DNA of 64,000 bases, from contig CM074855.1 in the NCBI GenBank assembly GCA_037501455.1, forward strand, positions 54,195,001 to 54,259,000, given 5' to 3'. Source of the stretch: Lantana camara. Its lineage: Eukaryota > Streptophyta > Magnoliopsida > Lamiales > Verbenaceae. Below, piece by piece: positions 32,964 to 45,125 of the stretch (the stretch's first letter is position 1; each line of letters begins with the position of its first letter). A program made the position numbers and the translations under genes. The notes under the pieces were generated by a model that saw only the letters and a list, made by a program, of their open reading frames with translations, searched no databases and was not told the DNA's origin.

Positions 32964-35900
32964 TGTAGCACCCCGAACAGTAGGATACCACATTCCCCGC
33001 ACTAGGACTCAGACTTGGTCATGAAATAGGAAGTCCATACCCGAATCCGAGTCATAGCGAACGGGAGACCAACTCACACACTAGGCTAGGCGGATCTAAC
33101 TTGACAAAATCAGAGTGCGGAAGCAATTAAAACCAACAACAATAGATAGCGGAAGCATTTAAAACAAAACATACAAAGTAGGTGACGAGTTCAACTAGCA
33201 TGGATACCTAATCCCTAATCAATTCATAATCCAACTTAATAAACAACATAAGTATCATCAAGCTTATTAACCCCACACGGGTTTAAATCTAAGTAGAACA
33301 TAATGATAACCTTCAAGTGTGAAACATAAATACATAACACAAATAATGTATGCGACAAATGCATCATAATACCAACTAGACTGACAAGTGTGACTCAGGA
33401 GACTCACTTCCGCCTAGCTCAAGCCAAAAGGAAACCTGCAAACTAAAAGATAAAATGAGGTGTCAGTCAACTGACTGAGTGAGGGGGCTAATGCACACCC
33501 ACAATATATATATATATACAGAGCACAACACATATCAAAAGGGTGGACTCATGAACCGGGAATAGGTGTTGCATACCAAAGCGTTTCAAAGCAAAACCCA
33601 AATATATATATATACTTAGAAAACATTTTCAGAAACTCTATTCTGATTCATGATTCCCAGAACATATCATATCATATGCTCGGCGAGTACGAGCTTCCAA
33701 CCTCAACTCCTCATATCATAACAAAACAGAAATAACATACCAGCCTCAACTCCGGGTGATGGTAGGGTTGGGCGACCCTAACCATCCATACAGTCGAGGG
33801 GAGTGCTAATGCTACTCCAACCCTCAGGACTCCATTTCCCAACCAAACCTCCTGGTGGGTCCCGGTACATCCTCATCATACAGATGGAGACTACGCACAG
33901 GTATATCCCCGACGGCCCGATACCGTCCCGGGGGCTCCTTACCCGTAGCTCCGGGCCCCATAACAGAACAGAACATAACATAACATATGCCAAATTTCAT
34001 GGCAATCTCGCTACAGAATCATAACATAACTGGGTTTTTCCAAAATAGCTTACATATGCCTCAAAAACTAGTTTTATATTTACACCCTTCCTACGCGATG
34101 GAACTTTAAGCCTCATGACCTCCATCCATGCAGGACTCACCCAAGATCATCAACATATCATATTCAACACATACATACCTATAATAGAGTATACTAGCAT
34201 GCAAGGGTAGAAATCAACATATAAAGGTCATAGGTCACGTAACTATACAAATCCTAAACCTCACCTGAGAAGCGACGAGAAACGAGAACTGACAAGACGA
34301 ATGCCAACTTGATCTGGTTGTCTCTGCCGTGGAGATTACTGAACAGAAAGGAAATACAGTGTACTCGTGAGACAAGACTCAATCATGAACCACATAGACG
34401 CACGGCGTTGCTCAAAATAATAATTGTATGCTTAAGCGTCCATGTTGTACTTCTAATGTGGTGTCGTGGTCAATTAAGACATGTCAGTGCGTAGCAAATC
34501 ATATTTACAAGTAGCAATTAATTATACAAGGTCAATCACCAAGTGAGCAATTAACAATTAAGTACGTTTACAAAAATTAGGTACAACACATAAATTCGAG
34601 TTCAAAGAACACTAACTCATAACCCGACATCTGCATAAACTCACAATTTCAGAAATCAATTTCTTTAACAAAATGCATGATCAAACAGGTACTTCAATAA
34701 CAAAACATTCAATAGTGTTACTTCCCATTGGTATTAATGTCATGTGACAAGACAAAATTGTTATTACCATATGCACACATATACATATGCGCTCAATACA
34801 ATTAAACCAGAAGATTGCAGAATTACATTTAGCCCATTAACTACAAATTGTATTCAGGAGTAAGTAAAATTTGGCAAAACCCAACAATTATTAATTACAA
34901 GAGCCCATCTTGAATTAATATGTGTTATCTTACTAGTTCTAAGAATTTAACAATACACGACATTCAATACTCCCAACAACCAAGCTTCAATAGCATAAGT
35001 CAAATTCAAATACACAATCAGGGTAACTGAGTCATTAAATGATAATTATACTAGTTATGTTTTAGTCCAACAAATACCAAATAAATATTTATTAACCAGA
35101 ACATTACGATTTAAACTGAATTCAAGAACCAAGACTCCCCTTATCATAATTTCATCATTTATAATTACAGCATAATTTCATTCCACATCTCACGCACTAA
35201 TCACTAAAGCATAGTTCAACAATCAACTAAATCTTATATTAACAATCAGCATATATATGTATAAATGATAATTAATCAGTTTACATGTTTACAAGTATAC
35301 ACTACTAACATTATTTGCTCACTTAATACCAAATTTCAAGGATCAACCACCCATTAATTACTTCCCAATTTTCACAAATACGTCGATCCAAATCACTCAT
35401 AAATACACGTATACATGTATAGGTTATGTGTATACGTATAGGTACTAATAGCCCAAAATCATACCGTACAACTATTTCAAGAAACAACATACTATAAATT
35501 TAATTCCACAATTATACAATTAAACGTATCACTTTCACAATTATTCAACCCAGTATCACACCAAAATTCATGTTTAACTAATAAAATTACAATCCACAAT
35601 TAACAATTATATGCTAGTGTAAAATTGCAAAACATACAAGATCGGGGAAAACGAGGATTGATGACTTACAATTCAGAAATTGAAAGAAAGAAGAAAAAGA
35701 AAAGAAAGTGGACAGCAGTGGGTGTTGGGGGAGACGTCAGTGGCCAGACGTGAAGGACGACGCTAGCGATGGAAGCAGGGTTGCCAGTAGCTATTTGTTC
35801 CTTGGTCTTGCTTTCGGCTTCCTCTGTTTTTGGCAGCGAGAGAGAGAGAGAGAGACCAGGGGAAAGGGTGGTGTCGAAACGGTGGAGTGATGGTGGTTGG

Positions 35901-36843
35901 CGACAGAGATGAAGTTAACGGTTGCTTCTCTTCCTCGGTTTAAAAGAGAGAGAACTGAAGAGATCCTAGAGGAAGAGAGATATGGTGGTTGTCGGTGCCG
36001 AAAGGGGGACTCTCGGCCCTGCCCAGATCCGGATGTTGATAGGAAGGATGGTAGTGGCAAGGTGACGATGCCGGCTCCTTTCTTGGCGGAAAGACTGGAA
36101 GCGGCAGTGGCTCTCGGTCGTTGCTGCTGGAGTGGCGGTGGTCTACGGTGTTTTTGTTCTTTAGCCGAGAGGGAAACGGTGGAGCAAGGGTCGCTCAGAT
36201 GGTGGTGGGTGGTGCGTGGTGAACGAAAGGAGTGAGAAAGGTGGTGGCTGGCCGTATCTGGAATGGAGGCTGACGGAGGAGGCGACACGGCGTTGGTGGC
36301 GTGGAAGGTGGTGGAGTGCTGAGTCGCGGCGGACGTTCGGTGGTTGGGGGATTCTCCCGCAGCTGCTGCTGCTGAAGACCGAAAGTGGGAGAGAGGAAAT
36401 GAAGTTGAAGCTAGGGTTTCTGTGTATAAGAAGACTGCCTCTTCCGAATTTGCAAAGAAGTCCCTCGAGAATTAAGTTGTGAGATTGGGTCCCCAAAGTT
36501 AAAGTTGGGTTCAAATAGATCTAATTAAAGATTTTGTAATTATAAAAGCACCCCCAAGACTTTAAAGAAAGCAATAGTAAGTCCAATTGGATTTCTCATA
36601 TTTAGAAATTAATCCCCAGTTTTAATTAATTTCAAATTAGCCCACATAATTCAAATTAAAGAGCAAATAGGTACTAGGCACATATTTCAATTAAGTCCAC
36701 ATATTTACATGGGATTACAATTGAGTCAATTAAACAATTAAAACATTAATAAAGTAATTAAAGCTCAAGCAGAGTTAAATAATTAACAATCTAATCGCAC
36801 GAAAATGACATCGTATCCTGCTCCGAAAATGCAGGGTGTTACA
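32964..36843 (-). repeat. 5' LTR of element B (about 3.9 kb)
   Basis: It runs from TGTAACACCCTGC on the minus strand at 36843 to GGGGTGCTACA at 32964 and aligns with 15702-19726. The GC-rich leader lies at 35700-36420. The CAGTCAACTGACTG hairpin is near 33474-33487. Compared with the other copy it has a small repeat near 35400-35445 (two CGTATA..TATAGG units) and lacks about 80 bp around 35300. Confidence 0.92.
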
Positions 36844-39083
36844 AGCTTGGGATTGTAATATACATTCATTATGGGTCATTTTGAACTGTGCATCCCCAAT
36901 TTTGATCATGTTTTCATGGAGTTTGGAGAAGATGATGAATAGTTAGCTTTTGCTCTCTTGTTGAATCAACTTGATTTCCTTGAGTTTTCTTTGTGATTCA
37001 TGAGTAATAAGTAATCTTTAAGCATGCAATTATGTTTCTTTGGACTTAGTTTGCTTGGTTGTTGGAGATTTCATGACTTCCCATTAATGATGATTGAAGA
37101 TTGGAGTTGATGATTGAGTTTTTGATGCATTCTTTGAACTCTTGAAGTTTGATTGTGATATAGCTTGCATGTATGAGTTGATGACCTGATTTGGTGTGTT
37201 TTGGGGTTCAGTTTTATGTTGGTTATGTGGTTTGTGGCTTCACTCTCGTGCCTGCCCTGTTTGCTGTGTTTTTTTAACCAATGACCAAAATCCACGGGCG
37301 TGGATTTTTCCTCCACGGGGGTGGATTTGAGTCTGTGGGTTCCTGACCAGAATCCATGGGGGTGGATTTTTCCCTTTGGAAAAATCCGTGTGGGTGGATT
37401 CTGCCTTGCCGATTTTTGTTACTCCGGTTTCGTTTTTTCTTATTTTTCTTCGCTTGTTTGATCTTCCTCCACCACTTTTATGACTTTTATGCTATGCTAA
37501 CATGTATTATCTTGGGTCTTATGAAATTTTATGATTTTTCGTGGAATATTTTATGAGTTATGCCTCAATGTGTCTTCATTGTTCCAATATGCGCATGTTT
37601 GGATCTTTGATATCAACTAGAACCCTAATTGCTTATATATTTCTTATCTTATGACTTGCATGATTTTTATACATGTTATACTACGTGTCATGATCGTTAT
37701 TTAAATTCCTTGGATTGTTTTGGTATGAAATATGGAAATTATTAACTTGAATGGAATGATAGGTTATATGTCTTTAAGATATTAATCGTGCACATGAACG
37801 TGTTCATTAAATAATATCCTCTTTTATGCATTCATATCATGATCATTACGTTGCCGAGCGTCTTATATGGTCATTTTGAGACTCACTTCACCTTCCTTGC
37901 ACAGATTTCGATCCAGTTGGAGACGAGGCCGGTCCGTGAGGCTCTTGGGCTCTCTTTTTATCGTTCTAAGGTGGGTTTCTCTACTATTTAGCTAAACGAC
38001 CCTATATACCTCCAATATGTAAAGATTTCGGCCAAAATTTATTATATGTATATAGAGTCATTTTAAGAGTAAATGATTGCAACATAAAGCCTTTATTTTA
38101 TGAACCCTACCAAATGTTTTGGCAAGAAATAAATGAATGCATAGAATGGTGCCTAGGGACTTAGTGTGAGTGGCTCTCCGAGGAGGCATGGGCCGACGGT
38201 GATCCCTCACACTAGTTCCAACCAATAATGGCGTAACCGGACCTCGTTAGGAGTTAGCAAGGAATAGACGCTGAGTGCCATCTGAGGAGTCATGTTGCCC
38301 CTTTTGGTCAATGCATGGATGGCCAGGCCTTGCAAACCTGTCTATCACCCGGAGGAAGAAGGTGTAAATGATAATGAATGTGCACGAAAGAATGTAATGC
38401 ATGAAAAGAAAGAAAGAATGAATGTTTAATGAACTACACAAGGTGTTGGTTGGAGATAATGCACACCCACTCGCCTGGCCATGAAAGGCCTAATGGCAAT
38501 TGGATGTTATAATCCCTTTTGATGATTTCTTTATTTCACCCACTTGGGAAACGCTTTAAAAACTTCACTTGGGATTATAACTTGCATGTGAATGTTCAAA
38601 TACTATCTTATATTATAATTTATGCATGTTTTTATACCCACCAGTCCCTTTTTGGACTGAACCCGTTTGACTTTCAGTTGTGCAGGTGTTAGGGGGGCTA
38701 GGCAAGAATTCGAGTCGTTGGGTCTTGCATTTGTCTCTAGCTCTTGTAATTTTTTTTTTGGTCTTACACTTGCATACTCGTATTTATGATTATTGTATTT
38801 TTGAGCGTACATGATAGCTTGAATTATGATGGCTCTTTTGGATATTTGCACCATATAAATAATCTATTTTTAGAGCTTGAATGCTCATGGTATATATTAT
38901 GATCAGTTATTGCTTCTGCTTTATTGTTTACTCTGATTTTATTGTTTAAAGGTTAGTCCTACCTAGCATAAAGTGTGTGTATGTCCCCGTTCGTCGTGAT
39001 TTAGCTCGAGTATGGAGTGTCCGTTTCATATTCGGGTCGGGTCTCGGTGCGGGGGATGTGGTACCTTACGCTCGGGTACTACA
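36844..39083 (+). repeat. 5' LTR of element E, right part
   Basis: It starts with the second AGCTT target copy (36844-36848) and ends CTCGGGTACTACA at 39083. Landmarks: TCCACGGG..GTGGA palindromes (37291-37398), exon-like block 37905-37970 (after GCACAG, before GTGGG), GC-rich block ending ACCCGGAGGAAGAAGG (38150-38362), hairpin CAGTCC[...]GGACTG (38642-38659), and acceptor-like TTTCAGTTGTGCAG (AG 38684-38685). Confidence 0.88.
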
Positions 39084-39273
39084 TCCATAAGTTGTATCAG
39101 AGCTTCGGGTTGCAGAACTCGGGCTCTCGTTCGGCTTAGAGACTACTTGACAATGTGTTGCATATGCATCTCTTTTGTGCTTAATTGCTTTAAATTTTGA
39201 ATTTTGATTGGATTAATTGCATTATCATGCATAAACTAAAAAATAGAACGCATTTTCAGTGTTTATTGACAGG
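39084..39273 (+). promoter_or_regulatory. Element E leader with degraded primer binding site
   Basis: TTGTATCAGAGCTT at 39092-39105 is the initiator-Met primer site with changes at the second position and the 3' end. About 170 nt of leader follow before the gag start. Confidence 0.75.
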
Positions 39274-42200
39274 ATGCCTCCACGTAGACATCGGGATCGA
39301 TCTCCAAATCGGCACCGTGGCAGAAATCGCTCTCCTACACCTCCACCTCCACAACCACCGCCGACAGAGGCCTTTGTTAATTCGGTTATTAACATTATTG
39401 ATCAGAGGCTTCGAGATTATGTACCACCGGCACCTCCAGCACCACCTGCACCCGTAGTTCCACCAGAGGCACCGATTTCAGATATACTTAGGGAGTTCCA
39501 GAATCAATGACCTCCAAAATTTTTCAAGGGAAATGATATACAAGCAGAAATGTGGTTGAAGGAAGTGGATAGGATCTGGGAGCTCATTCCATGTGAATCT
39601 CGGGAGAAGGCTCGATGTACTCTTACTTAGATACAGGGGGAAGTCTACTCTTGGTGGGAAAGTATACAAATTGTGTTGGAAGCAACTGGAGTGGAAATAA
39701 ACTGGGAAGTCTGTCGCTGAGTATATTTTACATTATGAGAGGCTATCTCGCTATGCACCTAATATAGCGAGTGATGATTTTCACAGAGCTATGCAGTTTG
39801 TTCAGGGGCTTCGACCGGATATCCAGGCAGCTCTTCAGGAGGTCAATAAGAGCACTTGGGCGAAGGCTACTTAAAGGCCTTAAAAGTTGAAGATTCGGTG
39901 AATACTAGGATATCATCTTACCACCAGGGACCGGGATCAGGTTCAGGTTCGGGATCTAATCAAGGAAAGAGGCCTATGATTTCATCAGCTCTTCCACAGA
40001 AAGGACCTTTCAAGAGTCCTCGAGCAGGAGGTCAGAATGTTCTAATTCCTCGAGCACCTCGGGCTTTACCAGATCCTATGGGACCCCGCAAGGATCAACC
40101 TCCATGTATTCATTGTGGAGGGCCAACCCATTCTTACAATACTTGACGAAAGAGATTAGGGTTGTGCTTGATTTGTGGAAAAGGGGACCATTTGGATTTT
40201 GCATGGCCGGATAAGATTCCAGGATATCAAGCTAGAGCTCAGAGACCGTTGGTTCAGGCTCGTGCTTATGCCCTTGAGGGCGAGGAGAAGAATGTTGAGG
40301 CCGACCCAAACGCCGTGGTGGAAGGTAACGTTTGCATTAATAACACGAGTATCCATGCATTATTCGATCCGGGTGCCACGCAGTCTTTTATATCTTGTGA
40401 TCTATGTGCCTCTCTGTGCCTACCTGTTATTTGTTCGAATTCTTGTTATTTTGTGAGTTATCTGGTTGGAGGAAGTTTGCAGACAGATCGGGTTGTCCGG
40501 GTTTGTTCTGTATTAATAGAAGGGAAAGATTATCCGGCAGATTTCATCCTGATGCCTATAAAGAAATATGGGGTAATTTTTGGGATGGATTGGTTATACC
40601 AGCATCGGACCGAAGTTAATTATTTTAAGAAGAAGATTAAGTTGGGTAAAGAGTTGATTGGGGAAGTTGGGTCGAGGAAGGTACCACTTTTATCATTTAT
40701 GGAAGCTCGCAAGTTAGTAAAGGATGGAGCCACGGGATTTATCGCTTATCTCCTTAACAAACCAAAGGATCAAACAAGCTTTGAGGAGACGACCGTGGTG
40801 AAGGAATATCCTGACGTGTTTCCAGAAAATTTGGGTTCTCTACCGCTGGATCGGGAGATTGAGTTTGTGATTGACATATATCCAGGATCAGAACAGTATT
40901 CCAAGACTCCTTATAGAATGGCTCCGGCAGAGTTGAAGGAATTGAAGATTCAACTCGAGGAATTGCTTTAGATTGGGTATATTCGATCGAGTTCATCTCC
41001 GTGGGGTGCTCCGGTTCTTTTCGTTAAGAAAAAAGATGGAACGTTGAGAAAGTGTATAGATTATCGGGAACTTAATCGGATGACTATCAAGAATAAGTAC
41101 CCGTTACCCCACATTGAGGATTTATTCGATATGCTGTAAGGTTCAGGAATTTATTCAAAGTTCGATTTCAGGCAAGGGTACTATCAATTGAAAATCGGGG
41201 AAGAAGATATTCCAAAGACAGGATTTAATACCCAGTATGGGCATTACGAGTTTGTAGTGATGCCTTTTGGTTTGACTAATGCCCCTGCAGCATTCATGGA
41301 TATGATGCATTGGATTTTTCGGCCTTACTTGGATAAATTCGTGGTAATATTTATTGATGACATTCTTGTTTATTCGAGGACTCCAGAAGATCATGCCCGG
41401 CATCTCAGATTGATATTGGAAACATTGAGAGAGAACCGGTTATATGCGAAGTTTAGTAAGTGTGAGTTTTGGATCGACGAGGCTGCTTTTCTAGGTCACA
41501 TCGTCTCAAGTAAGGGTTTGGAAGTAGATCCTTCAAAGATCGAGACGGTTATTCAGTGGCAAAGTCCGAAGAATGCCTCCAAGGTCAGAAGTTTCTTGGG
41601 TTTAGCAGGTTATTACCGAAGGTTTGTGCGAGATTTTTCAAAAATTGCCGCCCCTTTAACTCGGTTGACTAAGAAAGAAGTTCAATTTGAGTGGGACGAG
41701 CCATGTGAGGTGAGTTTTCAACTCTTGAAGGAAAAGTTGACCACTGCACCGGTATTAGCACTTCCTGAAGGCACTGAAGGATACACGGTTTATACGGACG
41801 CCTCGAAGGAAGGATCGGGATGTGTTTTGATGCAGAATGGTAAAGTGATAGCCTATGCCTCGAGGAAATTGAAGGATACTGACCAAAATTATCCCACTCA
41901 TGATCTCGAACTTGCAGCAGTGATCTTTGCTTTAGGAAAGTGGAGACACTAGCTTCATGGAATTTCTTTGGAGATCTTTTCCGACCGCAAGAGTCTCCAG
42001 TATTTGTTTTCTCAGAAGGAGTTAAACAAGAGACAAAGGCGTTGGATGGAGATGTTGGCGGATTATGAGTGTACAATTCGATACCATCCTGGAAAGGCCA
42101 ACCTGGTAGCGGATGCGCTTAGTAGGAAAGCTAGAGTGTCAAGTGTTAAAGTGGAAATTGAGGATGAACCTGAGTCTTTCAAGCTGAGAGCTAGTATTCG

Positions 42201-42704
42201 AAATATAACCGTTCAGCCGGATCTTCAGCAGAGATTATTTGAAGCTCAAAGAGTGGATTCCGAGGTTCAGAAATTAGTACAGAAGGCTAGAAATGATCCA
42301 GAGAGTCCGTTTAGGTTTGATGACACCGGGCTTCTAAGGTTTATAAACAGGGTGGTTGTACCAGAAGAGTTGAAATGGTTGATATTAGAAGAAGCTCATC
42401 GGTCAGGGTATTCGAAACATCCCGGGGTAAACAAAATGTATAAGGATTTAAAACAATTTTATTGGTGGAGTGGACTTCAGCGGGATGTGATCAACTTTGT
42501 GAAATATTGCTTGACGTGCCAAGTTGTGAAAGAAGAGCATCAGAAGCCATTGGGGCTACTTCAACCGTTACCTATCCCAGAATGGAAATGGCAGCAAGTG
42601 GTGATGGATTTCGTTTCAGGTCTTCCATGAGTGAAGGGTGGTCTAGATGGAATTTGGGTGATTGTGGATCGATTGACAAAATTAGCACATTTTCTTGCTA
42701 TTCG
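39274..42704 (+). pseudogene. Gag-Pol polyprotein of element E, broken
   Basis: Domains in order: gag start (MPPRRHRDRSP, then a Pro-rich stretch), capsid, zinc knuckles (CIHCGGPTHSYNT, then CLICGKGDHLDFAW), protease (ALFDPGATQSF near 40360), reverse transcriptase (FIDD at 41350-41361), RNase H ([10 protein letters not shown] near 41790), integrase zinc finger (HX7H...CLTC) and the start of the integrase core. The main frame is broken by stops at 39508, 39628, 40144 (at a zinc-knuckle Cys), 40969, 41137, 41950 and 42628. A deletion of about 100 bp in gag shifts the frame at about 39710, and it shifts back at about 39870. The second knuckle has also lost its last Cys (Trp). LARD3 interrupts the core at 42704. 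This copy cannot supply function. Confidence 0.93.
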
Positions 42705-43554
42705 TGTAGCACCCCAACCGAGAGGCACCACATCCCCAGCACTATGAGCCCGATCCATGAATGATCCAGACATAAACCTAGCTCACAGCGAACGGGGACT
42801 CACTCACTCCATAGGCTAGGCGGGAACTAAACCTACGCAACCAAATAAAACAATCTCAATAAAACAAATGAAATTACGGAATTGGACAAGATCCAACAGA
42901 TTATATCAATCATAGAAACGAGTTCCTCTAACATAAGTACCTAGTCCCGAAATTCAATGAAATCATAAAACATCAAATATGCGAGTTCATGATAGTAGTA
43001 AGAATCAATACAAATATTACATTCTTCAACTGAACAAATCATGCTACAATATGCTTAGGAACCGACTCTGACTTGACCAAAAGACTTAACTTCCCACCTA
43101 GCACTCCAAACCTGTGAGAAAACTCAAAACAAACCGGGTTCAGTCTATACGAGACAGGTGGGTATAAAATGGAGCATATTAATATAATACTGCATAATTT
43201 AAACACCCACACGTGCAAGCTATAATCCTGTGCGAGGTTTTTAGAATATTTCCCAAGTGGGTGAAAACAAAATAAAACAACGCTCGGGATTACAACAATC
43301 AATTTAGTTCAATCGATCAATCGGTCAAAACGTGAGCAAAGCGAGGGGGTAAGATCTCCAACCTACACCTCGTGTGTGCAAACCTTCATTCATTAGCGAT
43401 CATGCAACAATCATTTCATTCATTCAATCATTCAATCATTACCATTCGTTCATGCGTTAACAATTACACCTTCTTCCTCCCGATGGGGTTACATGAATTC
43501 TCCAATTGGCACTCAGCTCCCATTCCCCGCTAAAACTCCAAGCGAGGGCCGGTA

Positions 43555-43770
43555 TCACCGCTAAGATGTGGGACTAGCACACGGGATCACCGTCGGCCCT
43601 TACCTCCCCGGATAGCCACACGTACCAAGTCCCTGGGCCCGTGTAATCAATCAATCATGTCCTCACCGCTAAGATGTGGGACTAGCAAACGGGATCACCG
43701 TCGGCCCTTACCTCCCTGGATAGCCACATGTACCAAGTCCCTGGGCCCGTGCAATCAATCAATCATGTCC
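43555..43770 (-). repeat. 108-bp tandem duplication inside the LARD3 LTR
   Basis: Two consecutive units (43555-43662 and 43663-43770) begin TCACCGCTAAGATGTGGGAC and end ATCAATCATGTCC, with only a few differences. The unit covers much of the conserved GC-rich block of the LTR. Other LTRs have a single copy. Confidence 0.9.
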
Positions 43771-44893
43771 TCGCCAAAACAATCGATAAGTATTCATAAA
43801 GAAAAAGGGTTTGACAATCAAAATCATAGACTCCTTGAAATAACTCGATATATGTATATAGATATATACTTTGGCTTGAAATATACACATTGGGAAATAT
43901 CGGGTCTGTTTTATCTAATAGAAGAGAAACCCACCTGTTACACATTACCGGACAAGACCAAAAAAGAAAGAAGACTTGAGAATAACCTATGAACCCGGCA
44001 TCTCCGCCCTGGAGAAAACTGTACAAAGGACAATGCAATAAATACGTGAGACTCAAGATTCTAAATGAACCAAATATGACGCACGGCAACGTATTGATCA
44101 TGATATGAGATACAAAGGAAACATGATTCATGCCATGAGGTCATAGATTCAAGTAACTTATCACAAAATTCAATATGGGGTGGATTCATTTTCACGCGTT
44201 TGCTATCTTTCAAATCTTGCATCAATTTAAGCCATAAACTATCTATAATAGGGATAACCTTAGTTATGAATGCACAAGATATGATATCATGTTATAGAAA
44301 CATTCATGTGCACAATTAATGTCTTCGAAACATGTATACAAGCCCTTCATTCCTTTCCAGAAGCGTTCATATCCATATGAGTTAATGACTTTCATAAATC
44401 ATACCAAATTAATTAAAGGGATTCAAACAATACAAATAACACCTAGTATAACATGTATAGAATTTATACAGGCCATTAAGAAGAAATAAGGTATCGCTTA
44501 GGGTTCAAACATGAGGTATCACGGCTTACATGTAACATTTAAATCCGTTTAAGTTCATATCCATCATATATCAAGCCAATTCAATCCAAGAATTCCAAAT
44601 AAGGAGCACAAAACGTCATATAACACGTATACATATCATACAAGTTATAAAATCAGAAATAAGAAGCAATTAGGATTCATCTTTAAGAGCAACATTCCAT
44701 GCATGCACACATTGGGAGCGTTAAAGACATATGGAGCCATAACTCGGAAAATATTCAACGAAGACTTGCCAAACTTCACAACACATAAGATAACACATTA
44801 TATGACCTGTTAATGAAGTGATTGAACCAAAAATGAGCCAAAGAAGCCATGCATTTAACATTTGAAAAATCAAAATTCCATGCAGAATGTGGG

Positions 44894-45125
44894 AGGGTCG
44901 CGGTCGCGACCTATTTCCTTCATGAAATGGTAGCGACCGCTATCGACAAAAATTTCGGATTTTGATCAATTTTACAAGAACTCGAAACTTGGCCAATTTA
45001 GGGTGTTGGCCACGACCAGAATGCATATAATTCATGTCGCAGGCGCGACCTGAAGACTTCCAAAATTGTGAGGGAGTCACGGCCGCTACCAAGTTTGTTC
45101 TTGGTTCGATCGCGGCCGCGACCCT
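44894..45125 (-). repeat. CGCGACC palindrome cluster in LARD3 LTR
   Basis: Palindromic units such as GGTCGCGGTCGCGACC, TAGCGACCGCTA, GTCGCAGGCGCGAC and ATCGCGGCCGCGAC are scattered over about 230 bp. The position between the donor-like site and the exon-like block matches the clusters of other LTRs, but the sequence is specific to this element. Confidence 0.75.

Larger units (their letters stand above)
15702..36843 (-). mobile_element. Element B: gag-only LTR retrotransposon (TR-GAG type), complete, interrupted by LARD1
   Basis: The element is flanked by a perfect 5-bp target duplication AGCTT (15697-15701 and 36844-36848). On the minus strand: 5' LTR 32964-36843, primer site 32955-32942, gag start region, the LARD1 insertion (21369-32280), rest of gag, stem-loop array, hairpin and polypurine tract, and 3' LTR 15702-19726. 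Without LARD1 its internal region is only about 2.3 kb, enough for gag but with no protease, reverse transcriptase, RNase H or integrase. Because both ends and the target duplication are intact, the lack of pol is a property of the element as inserted and not later decay. It must have been moved by proteins supplied in trans. Confidence 0.93.
14482..42704 (+). mobile_element. Element E: old Ty3/gypsy Gag-Pol retrotransposon, split by nested insertions
   Basis: Landmarks on the plus strand are a 5' LTR in two parts (14482-15701 and 36844-39083), a degraded initiator-Met primer site (39092-39105), a gag-pol pseudogene (39274-42704), then interruption inside integrase by LARD3. After removing the TRIM, element B and the target duplications, the LTR is about 3.0 kb, matching the 3000-bp LTR of element F. 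The rest of integrase and the 3' LTR must lie beyond the nested elements, outside the window. The five bases before the start, TGTAG (14477-14481), would be the target duplication. It is the oldest layer in this part of the nest. Assignment to the Tekay/Del chromoviruses is an inference from the pol motifs and long LTRs; no chromodomain is visible. Confidence 0.88.

Noticed and set aside
40175..40456. Alternative-frame 93-codon frame and other overlapping frames inside gag-pol of elements E and F
   Set aside because: They overlap the recognised Gag-Pol frame, which carries all the domain motifs; the other frames are shadows.
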